From: Aspidiotus rigidus
Lineage: Eukaryota; Arthropoda; Insecta; Hemiptera; Diaspididae
DNA: 64,000 nt
Reading direction: 5' to 3'
Assembly: GCA_035079385.1 (NCBI GenBank)
Contig: JAVHKY010000052.1
Location: forward strand, 4,092,001 to 4,156,000
Shown here: positions 9,995 through 20,974 of the stretch, piece by piece
Position numbering within the stretch: the first letter of the stretch is position 1
Layout of the letters: each line of letters starts with the position of its first letter
The notes under the pieces: model-generated
What the model was told of the DNA's origin: nothing
Database searches by the model: none
What the model saw: only the letters and a program-made list of their open reading frames with translations
Position numbers and translations under genes: made by a program

Positions 9995-12520
9995 GAAATC
10001 ATTTAAACTGCGGTATATTGTATCCCTACCTTCATTATTAAATATAGACTATAATGCAATTGACTACTCGCATGATGGAACATTATATTAGTAAAATGTA
10101 TAGATTTGCATTCCGTGAAAGAACAACTCATTAAATAGCAATTTAGGTTTGGTATAAATGATTTGTTTTTGAGTATCTAAATAATAGGTTTACGAATATT
10201 TTGGTTGATGTCTAATATACAATAACTACTAGATCGCGTTTCAAGCTCGTTCCCTGTCTGTAAAAGTGTTAGCGCTAATTTCATATACAGCGACTTCTCT
10301 CAGCCAAACAAGAAGAGGGAAACCAGTTCCCGTTATATACCCTATTCGTCGAAGGTCTGTAACGGAAGTATCGGTCAATATTATTAATTGCTATTCTCCA
10401 TTGAAGTTAATAGCACTGCATAACAGGTCGATGTTTTGATGAAAAACCACGCTTCAATACCGGAAACCGTACTACAGTAAATTATAACCTGGAATATCAA
10501 TTCAATACACAATGACCCACAGGTTCGAGGGTTAATTTTCGCGAGGGTGTTGAAGACAAAATATTTCTACTCAAGCGTGAGATATTTTGTTCGAAGGAAG
10601 GTTACACAGGGAAATCGAATATGTAACCAGATTTTAATTTATCAACAAACTATAATACGCTGCGCTGTTAAGAGTTTAATTTGAACTCGTCGTGTATACA
10701 TGGGAGTATACAATGACGAAGAAAGGGAGACGGATGACGCGATAGAAATAATGATAATTTACAGACCTGGCGAATACAGTATAACAAGTTTTTCAACAGG
10801 TGTTACCTTTAGACGAAACGCGATCTAATCTTTTCATTCAAACCTTTTACAATCGCGCTAGCAATATATAGTATAAGCCTACTATTTACCTATCATTACT
10901 AGGAAATCCTTCAACAGATGTGCAAGAGCAATAAGAATAGTTGGGATTAATTTGAGAAAAAAAATGAATAAATAATTATGATGAAGTGGAAAATTGATTT
11001 TATAATGAAACTATATGGACGGATAAAAATCAAGGCTCCGTGGAAAGAGGATTCAATAATTTGGTAATTATTATACCAAATTATTCATTGCGAAAAGCAA
11101 TAATGCAGTACCTAACTTTACTAAATTATATTCGATTCGTTAGATCAGGGGTCAGCATTATATTTTTAGCCTGAATTCGAGCTACTTTGTCATTCTTGTG
11201 AAGCGTGACGAGCTACTAAAAGAAAAAAATGTTACCGAAATTTGAAAAATCCCTCATCCGAATTATCACCTTTATTGAGAAGAATCCGTGCTGCATTTCT
11301 TCGACAAAAATATTCCAGCTTTGAATTTAAATAAGATTTCACCATGATGATGAGGAGTTTCAAATGTCAATTCAAACAAACGTGATCACGCACTGACACA
11401 CAGTAATATTCACGAACATGAACACACACCTATAAATAAACTTACCCACAAAAATCAATTGATTGAAAAAGTATTTTCATTCCTCCCCCTACTTTAAGAA
11501 CTCTTCTATTCATGTTAATTTTCATGTTTTGATGTAACCTCTACTTACGTTTGTTTGTAATTGTTTTCCTTCATCATCACCGTCAGAAAAGTGTGTTTTT
11601 CGCTCAGAGATGTATTTTTTTGCAATTTATTCAAGGATCGAATATAATTTCAATCAACGTGTCAATATGCCTTTACATTTTTTGAAAACATGCTGCTCGC
11701 GAGCCACCTGCTGCTGACCCATGCTCTAGATCAATGAGGGAGCTTATAGATTCGAGCGCAAAGTTTTTCTTCCGTGTGTGATAAGAATTTCTTCGAAAGA
11801 ATTATTTTCAATTCCATTCCAATCCTTCCATATTGTTCGACTGTATCCACCAATTTTATCAACAAATAGCAGCAAAACATACCAATCATATTCACTCTTG
11901 GGGATGTCTCATAGAAATAGAACAGGTATCCTGCACTCTTAAATTGATAAAATTGACACCCGAGGCTACCTATAAGGTTCTTTGAATTCCTTTAACCATT
12001 TTGTAGCTCGTGACTCGCAAGTCCTTTAAAACCCCTAAAGTAAATCAACAAGTTCTTTTCTGTGTTAAAGTCACAAACTTTTCCATATCGCTTTTCTGTT
12101 CATTGCCAATGAACTCAAAATTTTCTCAAGTCTTCGTAGGGATTCAATTAACAAATTTCAGTATACAACACAGACGGCTTATGGCATCACTGGTCATTTG
12201 CATAATCTGTTACTGAAGAATTGAAATTTTTGTATAACATTTTTATAATTTTTCAAAAAAGTAACCAAGACCTACAAAAAAGTTTCTTCTTCTTAGTACC
12301 TCAATGATGATAAAATACTGCGTGTATCCTTTAATCAGCCCATCTCTCAAGTATAACAGGTATGAGTGGAACTAAAAGATGCGGATCTCTTGAGTTTCAT
12401 ATTTTGACATAAAGAAAATCCTGGATCGCTTGAGATCCAGATCTCAGTAGGAAAAAAAAACTCTAGAACTTTTGAGTTACGTTCTTTTCGGTTCCAATAA
12501 TTGAATAAAAAAATGAAGAG
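9995..12520. other. Non-coding AT-rich stretch, no recognised gene
   Basis: No domain-bearing frame, RNA gene or clear repeat was found on either strand. One 68-codon frame at about 12,010 has no recognisable features. Confidence 0.4.
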
Positions 12521-12524
12521 ATGT

Positions 12525-13845
12525 AATACCTCACTTCCTCACTTTTCGAGCGGAACTAGTCAGTAAGAGAAAGATCTTCACAATTAATTCTTTTTATACG
12601 TTATTCCTAGCCAAGTTTTAGTAGTACGTATATTAGGTTGAGTGGTTCAATTTTTGATCACCTACGATTCCTGACATCACTTAATGCTGTCTTCAGCTGC
12701 TATTCTCTTCATTCACGCTGTCATCACCAATTTCTATTCAAACTCCATCTCAAGATTAAACAAAAACAATCTATATCGAAGCCAAACAATCAACCAATCA
12801 CCCTTCAGTCAACCCCTCACTCCTTCCCTCGCACTCCGACCTCTCCAAACGCATTAACAAACAAATATATCGCACCTGAGTCTAGTTCACTCATAGGTCT
12901 AACCTCAAATCTCACTCAAAGGAGGTAGTCCGAATTGAAAATAATATGATCATCTCCCGAGACACCTCAAATAATCTATTAACCACTACCAATTAATAGA
13001 ATTAACACGATTTGCCAAGTTAGGCCAGACACACCCTTCGTGGAAAAATGATGTAAGAATTGATAATAAATTAAGATTGAAGTCACCTTGCAGCACAGTT
13101 GGTGAAGACTAAAATTTGTACTCTCATTGATTGAAGGATTTTCAAACCCGGGTTTTCACTATCGAGTATAACTAATAATAATGAAATGATACAAAAAAAA
13201 GAAAAAAAAAAAAAAGGATGAATCAGACAAAAGAAAAAAATAAAAAATAAAAGGTTCTCCATGACAATACACGGACTGAGAACAATAAAAAGGATAGAAT
13301 CAGCTTCTCGTAAGTAAGCTACTCATAATAGTGAAAAACTCTCTTATCAGATCCTCAAACAAATTGTCGGCGCACATCTTCAGATATAACACTACAATAT
13401 GACCATCTTTCAAAAAAATCAAACGGGCAGTTTCGGAGAAGTTCGGCGGACAAAAATATTTTACTCGTATTACATTGAACAAACGGGATAATACCCCACT
13501 TTTTCAACTAGAGATATCGGTAATAAAACGTTCTTCATCATAATTCCCAGTACTGATAACAAAAGGATAAGAAGACCCGCTTCTCATAATGTGAGAAATT
13601 TTATAAAAAATGAAAGTACCTCAAGAACTACGTACCCGATCCTCAAAAAAATTGCAGGTGCTCATCCTCAGATATAGCACTATACTTTAGACAAGTTTCA
13701 AAAAAAATGAATCTAGTAGTTTCGGAGGAGTTCTTTGGACAAAAAAAATTTATAGGCCTGTAGGCCTACAAATAAATAAATAAGGAAACCTGAATGGGCG
13801 GGTGTAATACCTCCCTTTTCCAAACGGAAAAGTCGGTAAAAGAGT
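12525..13845 (+). repeat. Unclassified dispersed repeat, copy 1
   Basis: This stretch is homologous to the minus strand of 25,903-27,845. The shared parts, in order, are: a TAATACCTCACTT... end; a short frame starting MSGSIFDHLRFLTSLNA (12,638, against MSGSILYHFRFLASLKA in the other copy); a CT-rich part; and a segment with 'cttcagatatA-cactac' and 'agtttcggaggagtt...ggacaaaaa' present twice. The right end has TAATACCTCCCTTTTC, a short loop and GGAAAAGTCGGTAAAAG (13,804-13,842). A related hairpin-like motif also sits internally at about 13,488-13,525. No transposase or RT is recognisable. Confidence 0.65.
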
Positions 13846-15430
13846 CCTCCATACCTCTCACTTCGCTCGGATTGTTATTTAGAGTAAACTTCAAAATCTC
13901 TCTTTTGCTTCTGAACATCTGCCCTTGCTTTAGATTTTCTACAAAAAAATTTTCCACCTCAATATGAATGACGTCAACACCTACGTAATCTAGGTAAAAA
14001 ATTTCCCGGTTTCTTCGAGTATGATTTCACAAAGTTGTTCTTATTTTATTATGTATTTCAGTATTCATACAACGTCATTACAAAATTTTCCAATTTATTT
14101 TCCTTTTTCTCGATCGATGACTTACATCCGTAAGACAGAATGATTATCATTTCCATTTTGTTCCTTTTGATGAGGTTTTCAGACTGAATTCAGGGAATTT
14201 TGTATAGCTACGTTATGATCATAATAATTAATAACAAATAAAATCCGAAAAATACAATGCACTCATTATGCGTGGCCTAAAGATTTAGCCAATAAGAATT
14301 TTCCCTTTCTCCGAAACGAAAATTGCTCGCATTACTATACGAACGCACTTGAAAATACTCGTTGAGTCATTGATTCCATTATTTTTGAAACCCTTTTAAA
14401 TTTCATGAAAAAAACAAAGGTTTGTAGTAATATCTTGACATCACTCAGATTAAATTTGCTCGAGGAAACAAAAAAGGCATCGTAATGGGGATCATGTTAT
14501 AAAGAAGCGTTAAATTCGTCCACTTACGCTTCTTATCGATACCAAAACATTTTTAATCATGTATCATTTCTACGTTCTTGAATGATAAATACGCAGAGTA
14601 ATTTCTCTTCCTCGCTAAAACTGGTTGTATACTCATACTTCTTCTTCAGGTGTAAACAATTCTCGCACCAACAACGCGTCAGTAAAACGTAGCTTACATT
14701 GTATGAAAAGATAATTAGGTACTTTTCCCCAAGTCATACACTAAGGCGAGGCGTTGTCTAGAAACGAATCAAGTTTATTGTTGTTAAAAGAAAGCAGGAT
14801 GAATCATTTGTAACATTTAAAAAAAAAAAAAAGCTCACCCAGACACGTAAGCACCACCTACTTTTTCAATATGCGACTGATAGGCCTACATGACCAAACT
14901 CAATTTTAGTTTATCCATAGACTAATCTTAAATAATTAAGTCTTTTTCTCTCGCAAATGAATGTAGAAAAATCGCTAAAAAAGGTTTAGTTCACTTTAGT
15001 CGGTAAAAAGTCCACATATGTATAAAGAAAAACTGTGATTATCAAACACGCCAACTTTACCTACAAAAGATGCTCGGCTTGATGATTCAATCCATCGCTC
15101 ACACGCAACATCTATTTAACGTACCCAATAAAATGTTGATTTTTTCAATCGTATATGGTTGGTAATAAGAAGTTTTCACAGCCAATACATGACGCAAAAG
15201 AACTCAAATTGCAAGTCCTGAGCCATAGTTAGTATAATTATGTATACCTACCTCAAATATGGAGTTTTCTATAAGCCCACAAGTTTCTTCTTTTGGAGAT
15301 GTAAAAACAAGTAAATACATAATTCCAGCAAAGTCGTTACCGATTTTATGAATTCGGTAAAGAAGCTGCCGATCTCACGAACTAAGCAATTATACACGAA
15401 TCCTGCGTAATACACCATGATTCAAGGGAC
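13846..15430. other. Non-coding stretch, no recognised gene
   Basis: AT-rich DNA with short adenine runs (for example 14,821-14,832). I see no recognisable coding or RNA feature. Confidence 0.4.
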
Positions 15431-15439
15431 TCAGGAAAA

Positions 15440-15556
15440 CTTAGGCACCTTCGAGATTTCAATTTGAAATCAATCTCAATACGGAAACCAATTTGACCCA
15501 TAGAACAGGTTACCTGCGTTCCTCGTTCAACTTCGTTAAGGAAGCCGTCGTTTTTC
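15440..15556 (+). mobile_element. Solo tail of the minisatellite element family, copy B
   Basis: The piece reads 'caatacggaaaccaa', then CATAGAACAGGTTACCTGCG and TTCCTCGTTCAACTTCGTTA, then AGGAAGCCGTCGTTTTT. This matches the tail of the full element at 17.86-19.09 kb but lacks any minisatellite array or head. It shows that tails can exist without the core. Confidence 0.7.
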
Positions 15557-16240
15557 ATTAGACATATTTTTCATTACTTTTACGTCACCCTTTCCTTATC
15601 AGTTACCCCTCAGTCGATTAGTGTGAACCTGTTTTCAATAGGTAATAAAGCGAGGTTTAGTAGGACGCGGCGTATTACTATTTCCAGATAAATCGAGGGT
15701 TAGTGAGTAGCTGGCTAAATATTGCACGTTTTACACGAAGAAAAAGTATAAGTACTTTTGTTGTTCAGGTAGTACCATCGGGAGAGGGGTTGGTCGGTCG
15801 CCGCATGTGAACAGTGCAGTGCAGATAGGCTCAAATCGACGACGCCAATACTTCGACCTCTATTACATGGACACGCCATACTGATAAAAAGACAAAATAA
15901 ATTGAAGTGAGAAATACGGAAAAGTGGCCGGCATGCGGCATTTTGTTGTAATGAGCGTTTATTTTTTCTGGAAAAAAAGTGCGCATTTCGTTCTCAAAAT
16001 CGATTTGTTTGGCTTCACGTTCTTATCAGTGCATGTTTATGTAATATATGGTCGAAGCGTCAAAGCACCCCATGAGTCAGTCAGTTTTGAGAGAACATTT
16101 CCTGTTTCCTTCTCAATTTTTCCTTGTTTCGCCTTGACATTCGTCCACTTCAGTCAGATAAACAGTAACTAAAGCTCGTATTTGTGTCAGGGTCTATGTC
16201 CACGCTGATTTTCAAGCGCTTACGAAAGAGATGGGTCTGG
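15557..16240. other. Non-coding stretch, no recognised gene
   Basis: An 82-codon open frame at 15,924-16,172 has no recognisable domain and a hydrophobic composition typical of chance frames in AT-rich DNA. No other feature is seen. Confidence 0.35.
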
Positions 16241-16242
16241 TA

Positions 16243-16898
16243 AACCGGTTGCAATGACATGCAGATAATAATAACTGCGCGTTGTATCAAATGATGTTCT
16301 ATCCTCTCTCTCTCTCTCCCTCTCTTGCTTCAATATTATGCCGTTTATGAGAAGCCTTCTCCTTACGTTTGTCACGCTCTTCCTAAAAGAAAGAGAACCG
16401 AGAGAGAAAGAGGAACTGTACACATGTATACTGTATACATGATGTAGGGCATCCAGTGCTCAACCGCTTATTCTGCCTATTCTGTGCGCGTCGCGCACGG
16501 ATTTAAAGCTAAGTGAAAAGATCAGCGGTGCACCTGCTTCGTTTTTTTTTTTTTTTTTTTTTTTTTTTTTCTGTATTTACATGTATATGTATGATAACGC
16601 ATTAGTCGCTGGTAAACCGGTTAAGCGACAGTACGATATCGCAGTCACCAGTTTAATAATATATTATCAACGGTTCAGAACGTATAACATAATTGAAGTA
16701 ATAATTAATTATTCGTTTAATATTTATTTTTTGTTTCCTTCATTCTGCGTAGCTCTCCTCTATTCGAGACTGTACTCGCATATTTATTTATTTATTCATT
16801 TATTTATCTCCCCACTCAATATCGCTTGGTGTTCGTGTTCTATAAGTTCGCCTATACCATAAATATATGTACAACGGCATATATTGAATTAACCGGTT
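16243..16898. promoter_or_regulatory. Cluster of three Grainyhead-type AACCGGTT palindromes
   Basis: The exact palindrome AACCGGTT occurs at 16,243-16,250, 16,615-16,622 and 16,891-16,898. Grainyhead/CP2 factors bind this half-site pair in animals. Two further copies occur at 25,001-25,008 and 55,918-55,925. In DNA this AT-rich, less than one copy per 64 kb would be expected by chance. No gene nearby tells what such an enhancer would control, so its role is inferred from the motif alone. Confidence 0.4.
16542..16570. repeat. Poly-T tract (29 bases)
   Basis: An uninterrupted run of T lies between the first and second Grainyhead-type palindromes. It could be a mononucleotide microsatellite or the poly-A tail of a minus-strand retro-insert. 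No insert body was recognised. Confidence 0.8.
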
Positions 16899-17226
16899 GG
16901 ATGGACAAGTCTTACGATGACGTATAGTTTGGGCGATGCTGTGACCTGCGACATGGCCGAAGCATAACAACTTCTGAAATATCCAAGCTTGTATTTGTAT
17001 CTTGCATTTTGCGTCGTTCGATTAATATTGTTCGTGTACTCGATTAAGTTAATCGAATAATTTTGACTAATCGGATAATTTTTTTCCTCCTCTTTCTTCA
17101 TTCATATAATTTCGACGTATCAATTAATGATTAAACTGAAATTTCAAATCAGATTTATTCGTATCGCGGATGATGAGGCAGAAGGGGGGAGGGTCGAGGA
17201 GGTCAGGTCAATAATTGAATAGTAAT
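16899..17226. other. Non-coding stretch, no recognised gene
   Basis: Nothing recognisable is present apart from chance open frames. A polypurine/G-rich patch (near 17,180-17,200) precedes the hairpin element. Confidence 0.35.
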
Positions 17227-17456
17227 GTAAAAATTACGAGAATCGTATAATAAAATAAGCGCGTGCGCTTTCGACTAAACAGTTATCTTCAGACACAATA
17301 CCGACAAATATTGTAAGTTTCTGTTTAACTGACGTTGCTTGTTCTGCCTGTACATCTCTTCTACGCATTAGTGCGTACTAATATTGTGTCTGAAGATGAC
17401 TAATTGCGTCAAAAATGCTCGCACTTATTACATCATACAGTTCTCGTAATTTTTAC
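17227..17456. mobile_element. 230-bp inverted-repeat element with hammerhead-like motifs, Penelope terminal-repeat type
   Basis: Arms of about 75 bp are inverted repeats: the left begins GTAAAAATTACGAGAATCGT, and the right end reversed begins GTAAAAATTACGAGAACTGT. Inside each arm, reading toward the element end, is TGTCTGAAGAT followed by a short stem and then GTCGAAAGCGC (left arm, minus strand) or GTCAAAAATGC (right arm, plus strand). CTGAAGA...GAAA is the hammerhead-like signature of Penelope-element terminal repeats. Two such repeats tail-to-tail with about 80 bp between them, and no RT, suggest a non-autonomous derivative. Confidence 0.6.
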
Positions 17457-17723
17457 ATTTATTTAATTAGAAAAATGGGTCATAAGCTGGAAAAAAGAAT
17501 TAAAGATATTTGGTCAATAACTTCACACTAGACCACTTTGACTCCAAGAAGATTATGTGTCTTTTGGATCTTACATAATTCTCTCCTCTGTCAAAGATGA
17601 TGAAATTTGTTTTCACCTAATTTTTTAGGACAATGCGAGCTCAAGAGTGAAAAGTAGTACAAAAAAGTAATTTTCGATGAGCAAATTGATCACGGAGAAA
17701 AAACTATAGTAAATTTGACTAAG
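17457..17723. other. Non-coding spacer
   Basis: AT-rich DNA between two inverted-repeat elements, with no features recognised. Confidence 0.35.
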
Positions 17724-17859
17724 AACATAGTAAAGTCGGTCCAGTCACGATTTTTTAGTTGAAACAACTGAGCAATTTCAGTAATATTTAGTTTTATTCA
17801 CTACTTTTTCTCCTAAGTATAACTATATTTTTCAGTCGGCTGGACCGGATTACTATGTT
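17724..17859. mobile_element. Small inverted-repeat element (possible MITE)
   Basis: The left end AACATAGTAAAGTCGGTCCA pairs with the right end, reversed AACATAGTAATCCGGTCCAG. This gives imperfect inverted repeats of about 22 bp around 136 bases of AT-rich DNA. It lies directly beside the head of the minisatellite element at 17,861. No clear target duplication is seen, so the family cannot be named. Confidence 0.45.
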
Positions 17860-17860
17860 T

Positions 17861-19085
17861 TAACAGGGAACCTGTTTTATGGGGGGCTATTTGAGAAATC
17901 TGGCGTCCGCCGTCCGCCGTGCGCCGTCCGGCGAAAAACTTGGAAAAATTTCGACCCTCGAGCCATATATGATAGGAGAGGGACTTAGAAAAATTTCGAC
18001 TCTCGAGCTATATATGACAGAAGGGGGACTTAGAAAAATTTCGATTCTCGAGCCATATATGATAGGAGAGGGACTTAGAAAAATTTCGACTCTCGAGCTA
18101 TATATGACAGAAGGGGGACTTAGAAAAATTTCGACTCTCGAGCCATATATGATAGGAGGGGGACTTAGAAAAATTTCGACTCTCGAGCTATAGATGATAG
18201 GAGGGGAACTTAGAAAAATTTCGACTCTCGAGCTATATATGATAGAAGGGGAACTTAGAAAAATTTCGACTCTCGAGCTATATATGATAGAAGGGGGACT
18301 TAGAAAAAATTTCGAATCTCGAGCTATAGATGATAGGAGGGGGACTTAGAAAAATTTCGACTCTCGAGCTATAGATGATAGGAGGGGAACTTAGAAAAAT
18401 TTCGACTCTCGAGCTATATATGATAGAAGGGGAACTTAGAAAAATTTCGACTCTCGAGCTATATATGATAGAAGGGGGACTTAGAAAAAATTTCGAATCT
18501 CGAGCTATAGATGATAGGAGGGGGACTTAGAAAAATTTCGACTCTCGAGCTATAGATGATAGGAGGGGAACTTAGAAAAATTTCGACTCTCGAGCTATAT
18601 ATGATAGAAGGGGAACTTAGAAAAATTTCGACTCTCGAGCTATATATGATAGAAGGGGGACTTAGAAAAAATTTCGAATCTCGAGCTATAGATGATAGGA
18701 GGGGAACTTAGAAAAATTTCCACTCTCGAGCTATATATGATAGAAGGGGGACTTGGAAAAATTTCGACTCTCGAGCCATATATGATAGGAGGGGGACTTA
18801 GAAAAATTTCGACTCTCGAGCTATATATGATAGAAGGTGGACTTAGAAAAATTTCGACTCTCGAGCCATGATAGGAGAGGGACTTAAAAAAATTTCGTCT
18901 CTCGAGCGAGAAAAATTTAGTTTCTCAAACTATATTATGATAGGCTTACAGTAGGTCTAGGCCTTCTTTATACTATCTTTATCTAGGTCTAGGCTTCCTT
19001 GAATTTTCAATACCAAATCCCATTCGACTCATAAAACAGGTTCCCTGCGTTCCTCGTTTAACTTCGTTAAGGAAGCCGTCGTTTT
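17861..19085 (+). mobile_element. Minisatellite-cored non-autonomous element, copy C (most complete)
   Basis: It starts with AACAGGGAACCTGTTTTATG, followed by 'gggggctatttgagaaatc' and a GC-rich tandem of GCCGTCC/GCCGTGC. Then comes a 45-bp minisatellite array (about 17,940-18,905, some 21 units). The tail carries 'aggtctaggcc' and 'aggtctaggct', CATAAAACAGGTTCCCTGCG, and ends in TTAAGGAAGCCGTCGTTTTT. Head and tail share CAGGGAACCTGTTTTATG in inverted orientation. No protein domain is present. A Helitron-like HINE origin is my best inference. Confidence 0.75.
18140..18905 (+). repeat. Higher-order repeat of about 181 bp inside the minisatellite
   Basis: A marked unit with six A's (AAAAAATTTCGAATCTCGAG) starts at 18,304, 18,485 and 18,666, giving a period of exactly 181, that is four 45-bp units plus one base. 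The intervening units repeat in the same order. This shows that blocks of four units were amplified together after single units had diverged. Confidence 0.85.
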
Positions 19086-19289
19086 TTCAGTTAAAAGTAG
19101 GTACCTCCAAAATTTTTCTCAGTGTACCTGCCTGAAGAACGTGATGTGAGTGATTGTGCATTAATCATGCAACATGTTACTGGAAAACTACGTCGATTTA
19201 TTGAAGAAGAGAGGAAATCGAAATTTGTTCAATTATTTTCGGTATATCATAAGTAATGTAGGTTTCGTAGGTATTGACTTTTCTGTGAA

Positions 19290-19625
19290 ACTAGTCCAAT
19301 GGACCATATCGACTCCAAACCGACTCGCTATTTCAATCGTCGATTTTGAATCAATTCAGTTCCGCCCAATGTCGACTGCAAATCGTCGCAAAATGACTGA
19401 AATTCATCTTAATATCGACCGTTTTACTTTACCATCGACGCGACGCATCCTTGACGTCGACACTGAATCGACTCCCGGTATCATAGATTGATGACGAACC
19501 AAAATCGTCATTGCCCATCATTTATCGGTGAATGATTTGTGTCGATATTGCATTTTAAGAACACAATTTGATAGGGTTTCAGAGTCAAGGTTGAAAACAA
19601 GTCGACTCCTATTATTACAGTTTTT
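19290..19625. repeat. GTCGAC-rich degenerate repeat block 3, left half
   Basis: It carries many TCGAC/GTCGA pentamers, including AATGTCGACTGCAAATCGTC, GACGTCGACACTGAATCGAC and CAAGTCGACTCC. The continuation appears to be at 20,975-21,195, beyond the inserted Penelope-like element. No coding function is visible. Confidence 0.5.
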
Positions 19626-19689
19626 CCTCCATACCGATGCGAACTATCAATTATAAGTATCAAAGTAACACGATCGCATATAAATTTTA

Positions 19690-19740
19690 TTCAGGTGACG
19701 CGTTTCGGTAGCTATGTACCATCTTTTAGTCGTGAAAAGT
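19690..19740 (-). ncRNA. Hammerhead-like motif in the left inverted arm of Penelope-like element 3
   Basis: On the minus strand this reads CTAAAAGA, a T, a GGTA arm, a CATAGC loop, the TACC arm, then GAAACGCGTC. This is the CTGAAGA-stem-GAAAC layout with the CUGA part altered. The right arm (near 20,890-20,930, plus strand) keeps AAAGATGGTACACAGCTAC but has lost GAAAC. Activity is unlikely in the right copy and uncertain in the left. Confidence 0.45.
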
Positions 19741-19819
19741 ACTGACACGTATGGTATATAAAAAAGATTAAAAAAATAAGAACAGTCAAACGTATGAGAA
19801 AGTCAAAAACGGAGTCTAC

Positions 19820-20240
19820 AAATTGTTAAATGGTCTTCCCAAGTGCTCTCCTCTAGCCCCGTACCTCTCTTACGTATTCATGAGTAGACTCCAGAACGGG
19901 ATCTTCTCTTCAGAGCACCCTCTCACTGAACACGTCACATACTGCCACCGGTTTGTAGACGACGTTCAATGTTTGTGAACAGGTACTCTTCTCACCTTCT
20001 TGAATAGTTTCTATCCTGCTATATAATTCACCCACGAAATAGGCGACCACTCGATATCTTTAACCATAAATATATCTTCAAAGTTTTTCGGAAACTTACT
20101 CACACCGATCTCGTCCTTCACAGCAGCTCCTATCATCCCCTTCACGTAAACACGCGGCCGTCCTTTCAATAGTTCACCGGTTGATCTTCCTTCTTCTTCT
20201 TCAACACGGTATGAGGGCTAATGTCAACCACATCGACATT
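19820..20240 (+). pseudogene. Penelope-like reverse transcriptase fragments (element 3)
   Basis: Around 19,830-19,900 a plus-strand frame reads SPLAPYLSYVFMSRLQNGIF, the palm segment. It is followed by HVTYCHRFVDDVQCL (19,930-19,980), a diverged version of the catalytic FVDD loop. A stop codon follows immediately. Later weak matches include a stretch reading NSFYPAI and, after a stop, THEIGDHSIS. The fingers and motif A are missing. The sequence is too decayed for a coding claim, and the call rests on the order of motifs plus the GIY-YIG domain downstream. Confidence 0.7.
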
Positions 20241-20433
20241 GACGTCGACAATGCTAGCCGAAAAAAGTACCGCTTTATTCCTCGATTACGCTACCACTCA
20301 TAAGAGTAATGTACCCAATCAAAAGTGGATCCAGATTCCTTTTTTGGGCCACCTTTCAGATAGAATCTCTCATGTTTAAAACAAAAAAAAATCAATCTAC
20401 GTTCAGCGTATTAGTCGATTAACAGAATCCGAC

Positions 20434-20780
20434 GTGTCTTCCACCAATTCTAAGAACCCTATACCGCCCCCCTCTCGAAAAAGTAGTCTGTACGAACTCG
20501 AATGCTCAGAATGTCCCACGGTGTGCGTTGGCCAAATTGGCCGAAAACATAAGGTCGGGTCGAGGAGCGTGAAAAAGCCTTCAAAAATTGTAACCCCGAG
20601 CGCTCCGACTTCGCCGCTCATCTTTTGGAAAATAACCATACTTTCTCTAGCTATACTGGCGTTCATCTTCTAAGACGCGAAACTCACCGCTTTGAAGAAA
20701 TAGAGATCATCAAACACGGCTGCGATTCTTCCCTCCTTCCTTTCGCTATAATAAATTTATACCAGAGTCGACATTCGTCG
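20434..20780 (+). pseudogene. GIY-YIG endonuclease fragments of Penelope-like element 3
   Basis: One frame reads TNSKNPIPPPSRKSSLYELE, then CSECPTVCVGQIGRK. This is the Penelope linker followed by a degenerate GIY...YIG motif (SLY in place of GIY, CVG in place of YIG). A second frame from about 20,625 reads LENNHTFSSYTGVHLLRRE, then HRFEEIEIIKH, the conserved C-terminal half with its glutamates. A frameshift between about 20,550 and 20,625 separates the halves, and key tyrosine and glycine positions are changed, so the domain is dead. Confidence 0.8.
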
Positions 20781-20974
20781 GTCATGTTTTATTCCGCCGG
20801 CGTCGGTGTTTGCCATTAATGACTTTTACGTTTGACTGAAATTTAGTTTTTCGTTTCTAATCTTTCTTGTACTTGTCAGTACTTTTCACAACCTAAAGAT
20901 GGTACACAGCTACTGAATGAAATTTATACGCGATTCTGTTACTTTGATATCTCTAATCTCTGATATTACATTAT

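Larger units (their letters stand above)
19659..20948 (+). mobile_element. Penelope-like retroelement 3 with long inverted flanks
   Basis: Arms of roughly 100 bp are inverted repeats: ATCAAAGTAAC at 19,659 pairs with GTTACTTTGAT ending at 20,948. Further matches include TGTCAGTACTTTTCAC, AGATGGTACA.AGCTAC and AAATTTATA.GCGAT. Between them, on the plus strand, are broken RT fragments (about 19,820-20,240) and GIY-YIG fragments (20,434-20,780). Inverted terminal copies are a known arrangement in Penelope-like elements. The protein differs from elements 1 and 2, so it belongs to a separate subfamily. Confidence 0.75.

Noticed and set aside
10520..10540. GGTTCGAGGG as a tRNA B-box
   Set aside because: No A-box at suitable spacing and no cloverleaf could be drawn around it.
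1429..18905. Regular repeats considered as CRISPR arrays
   Set aside because: The units are contiguous 45-bp tandem repeats without unique spacers, in an animal genome, and are part of transposable elements.
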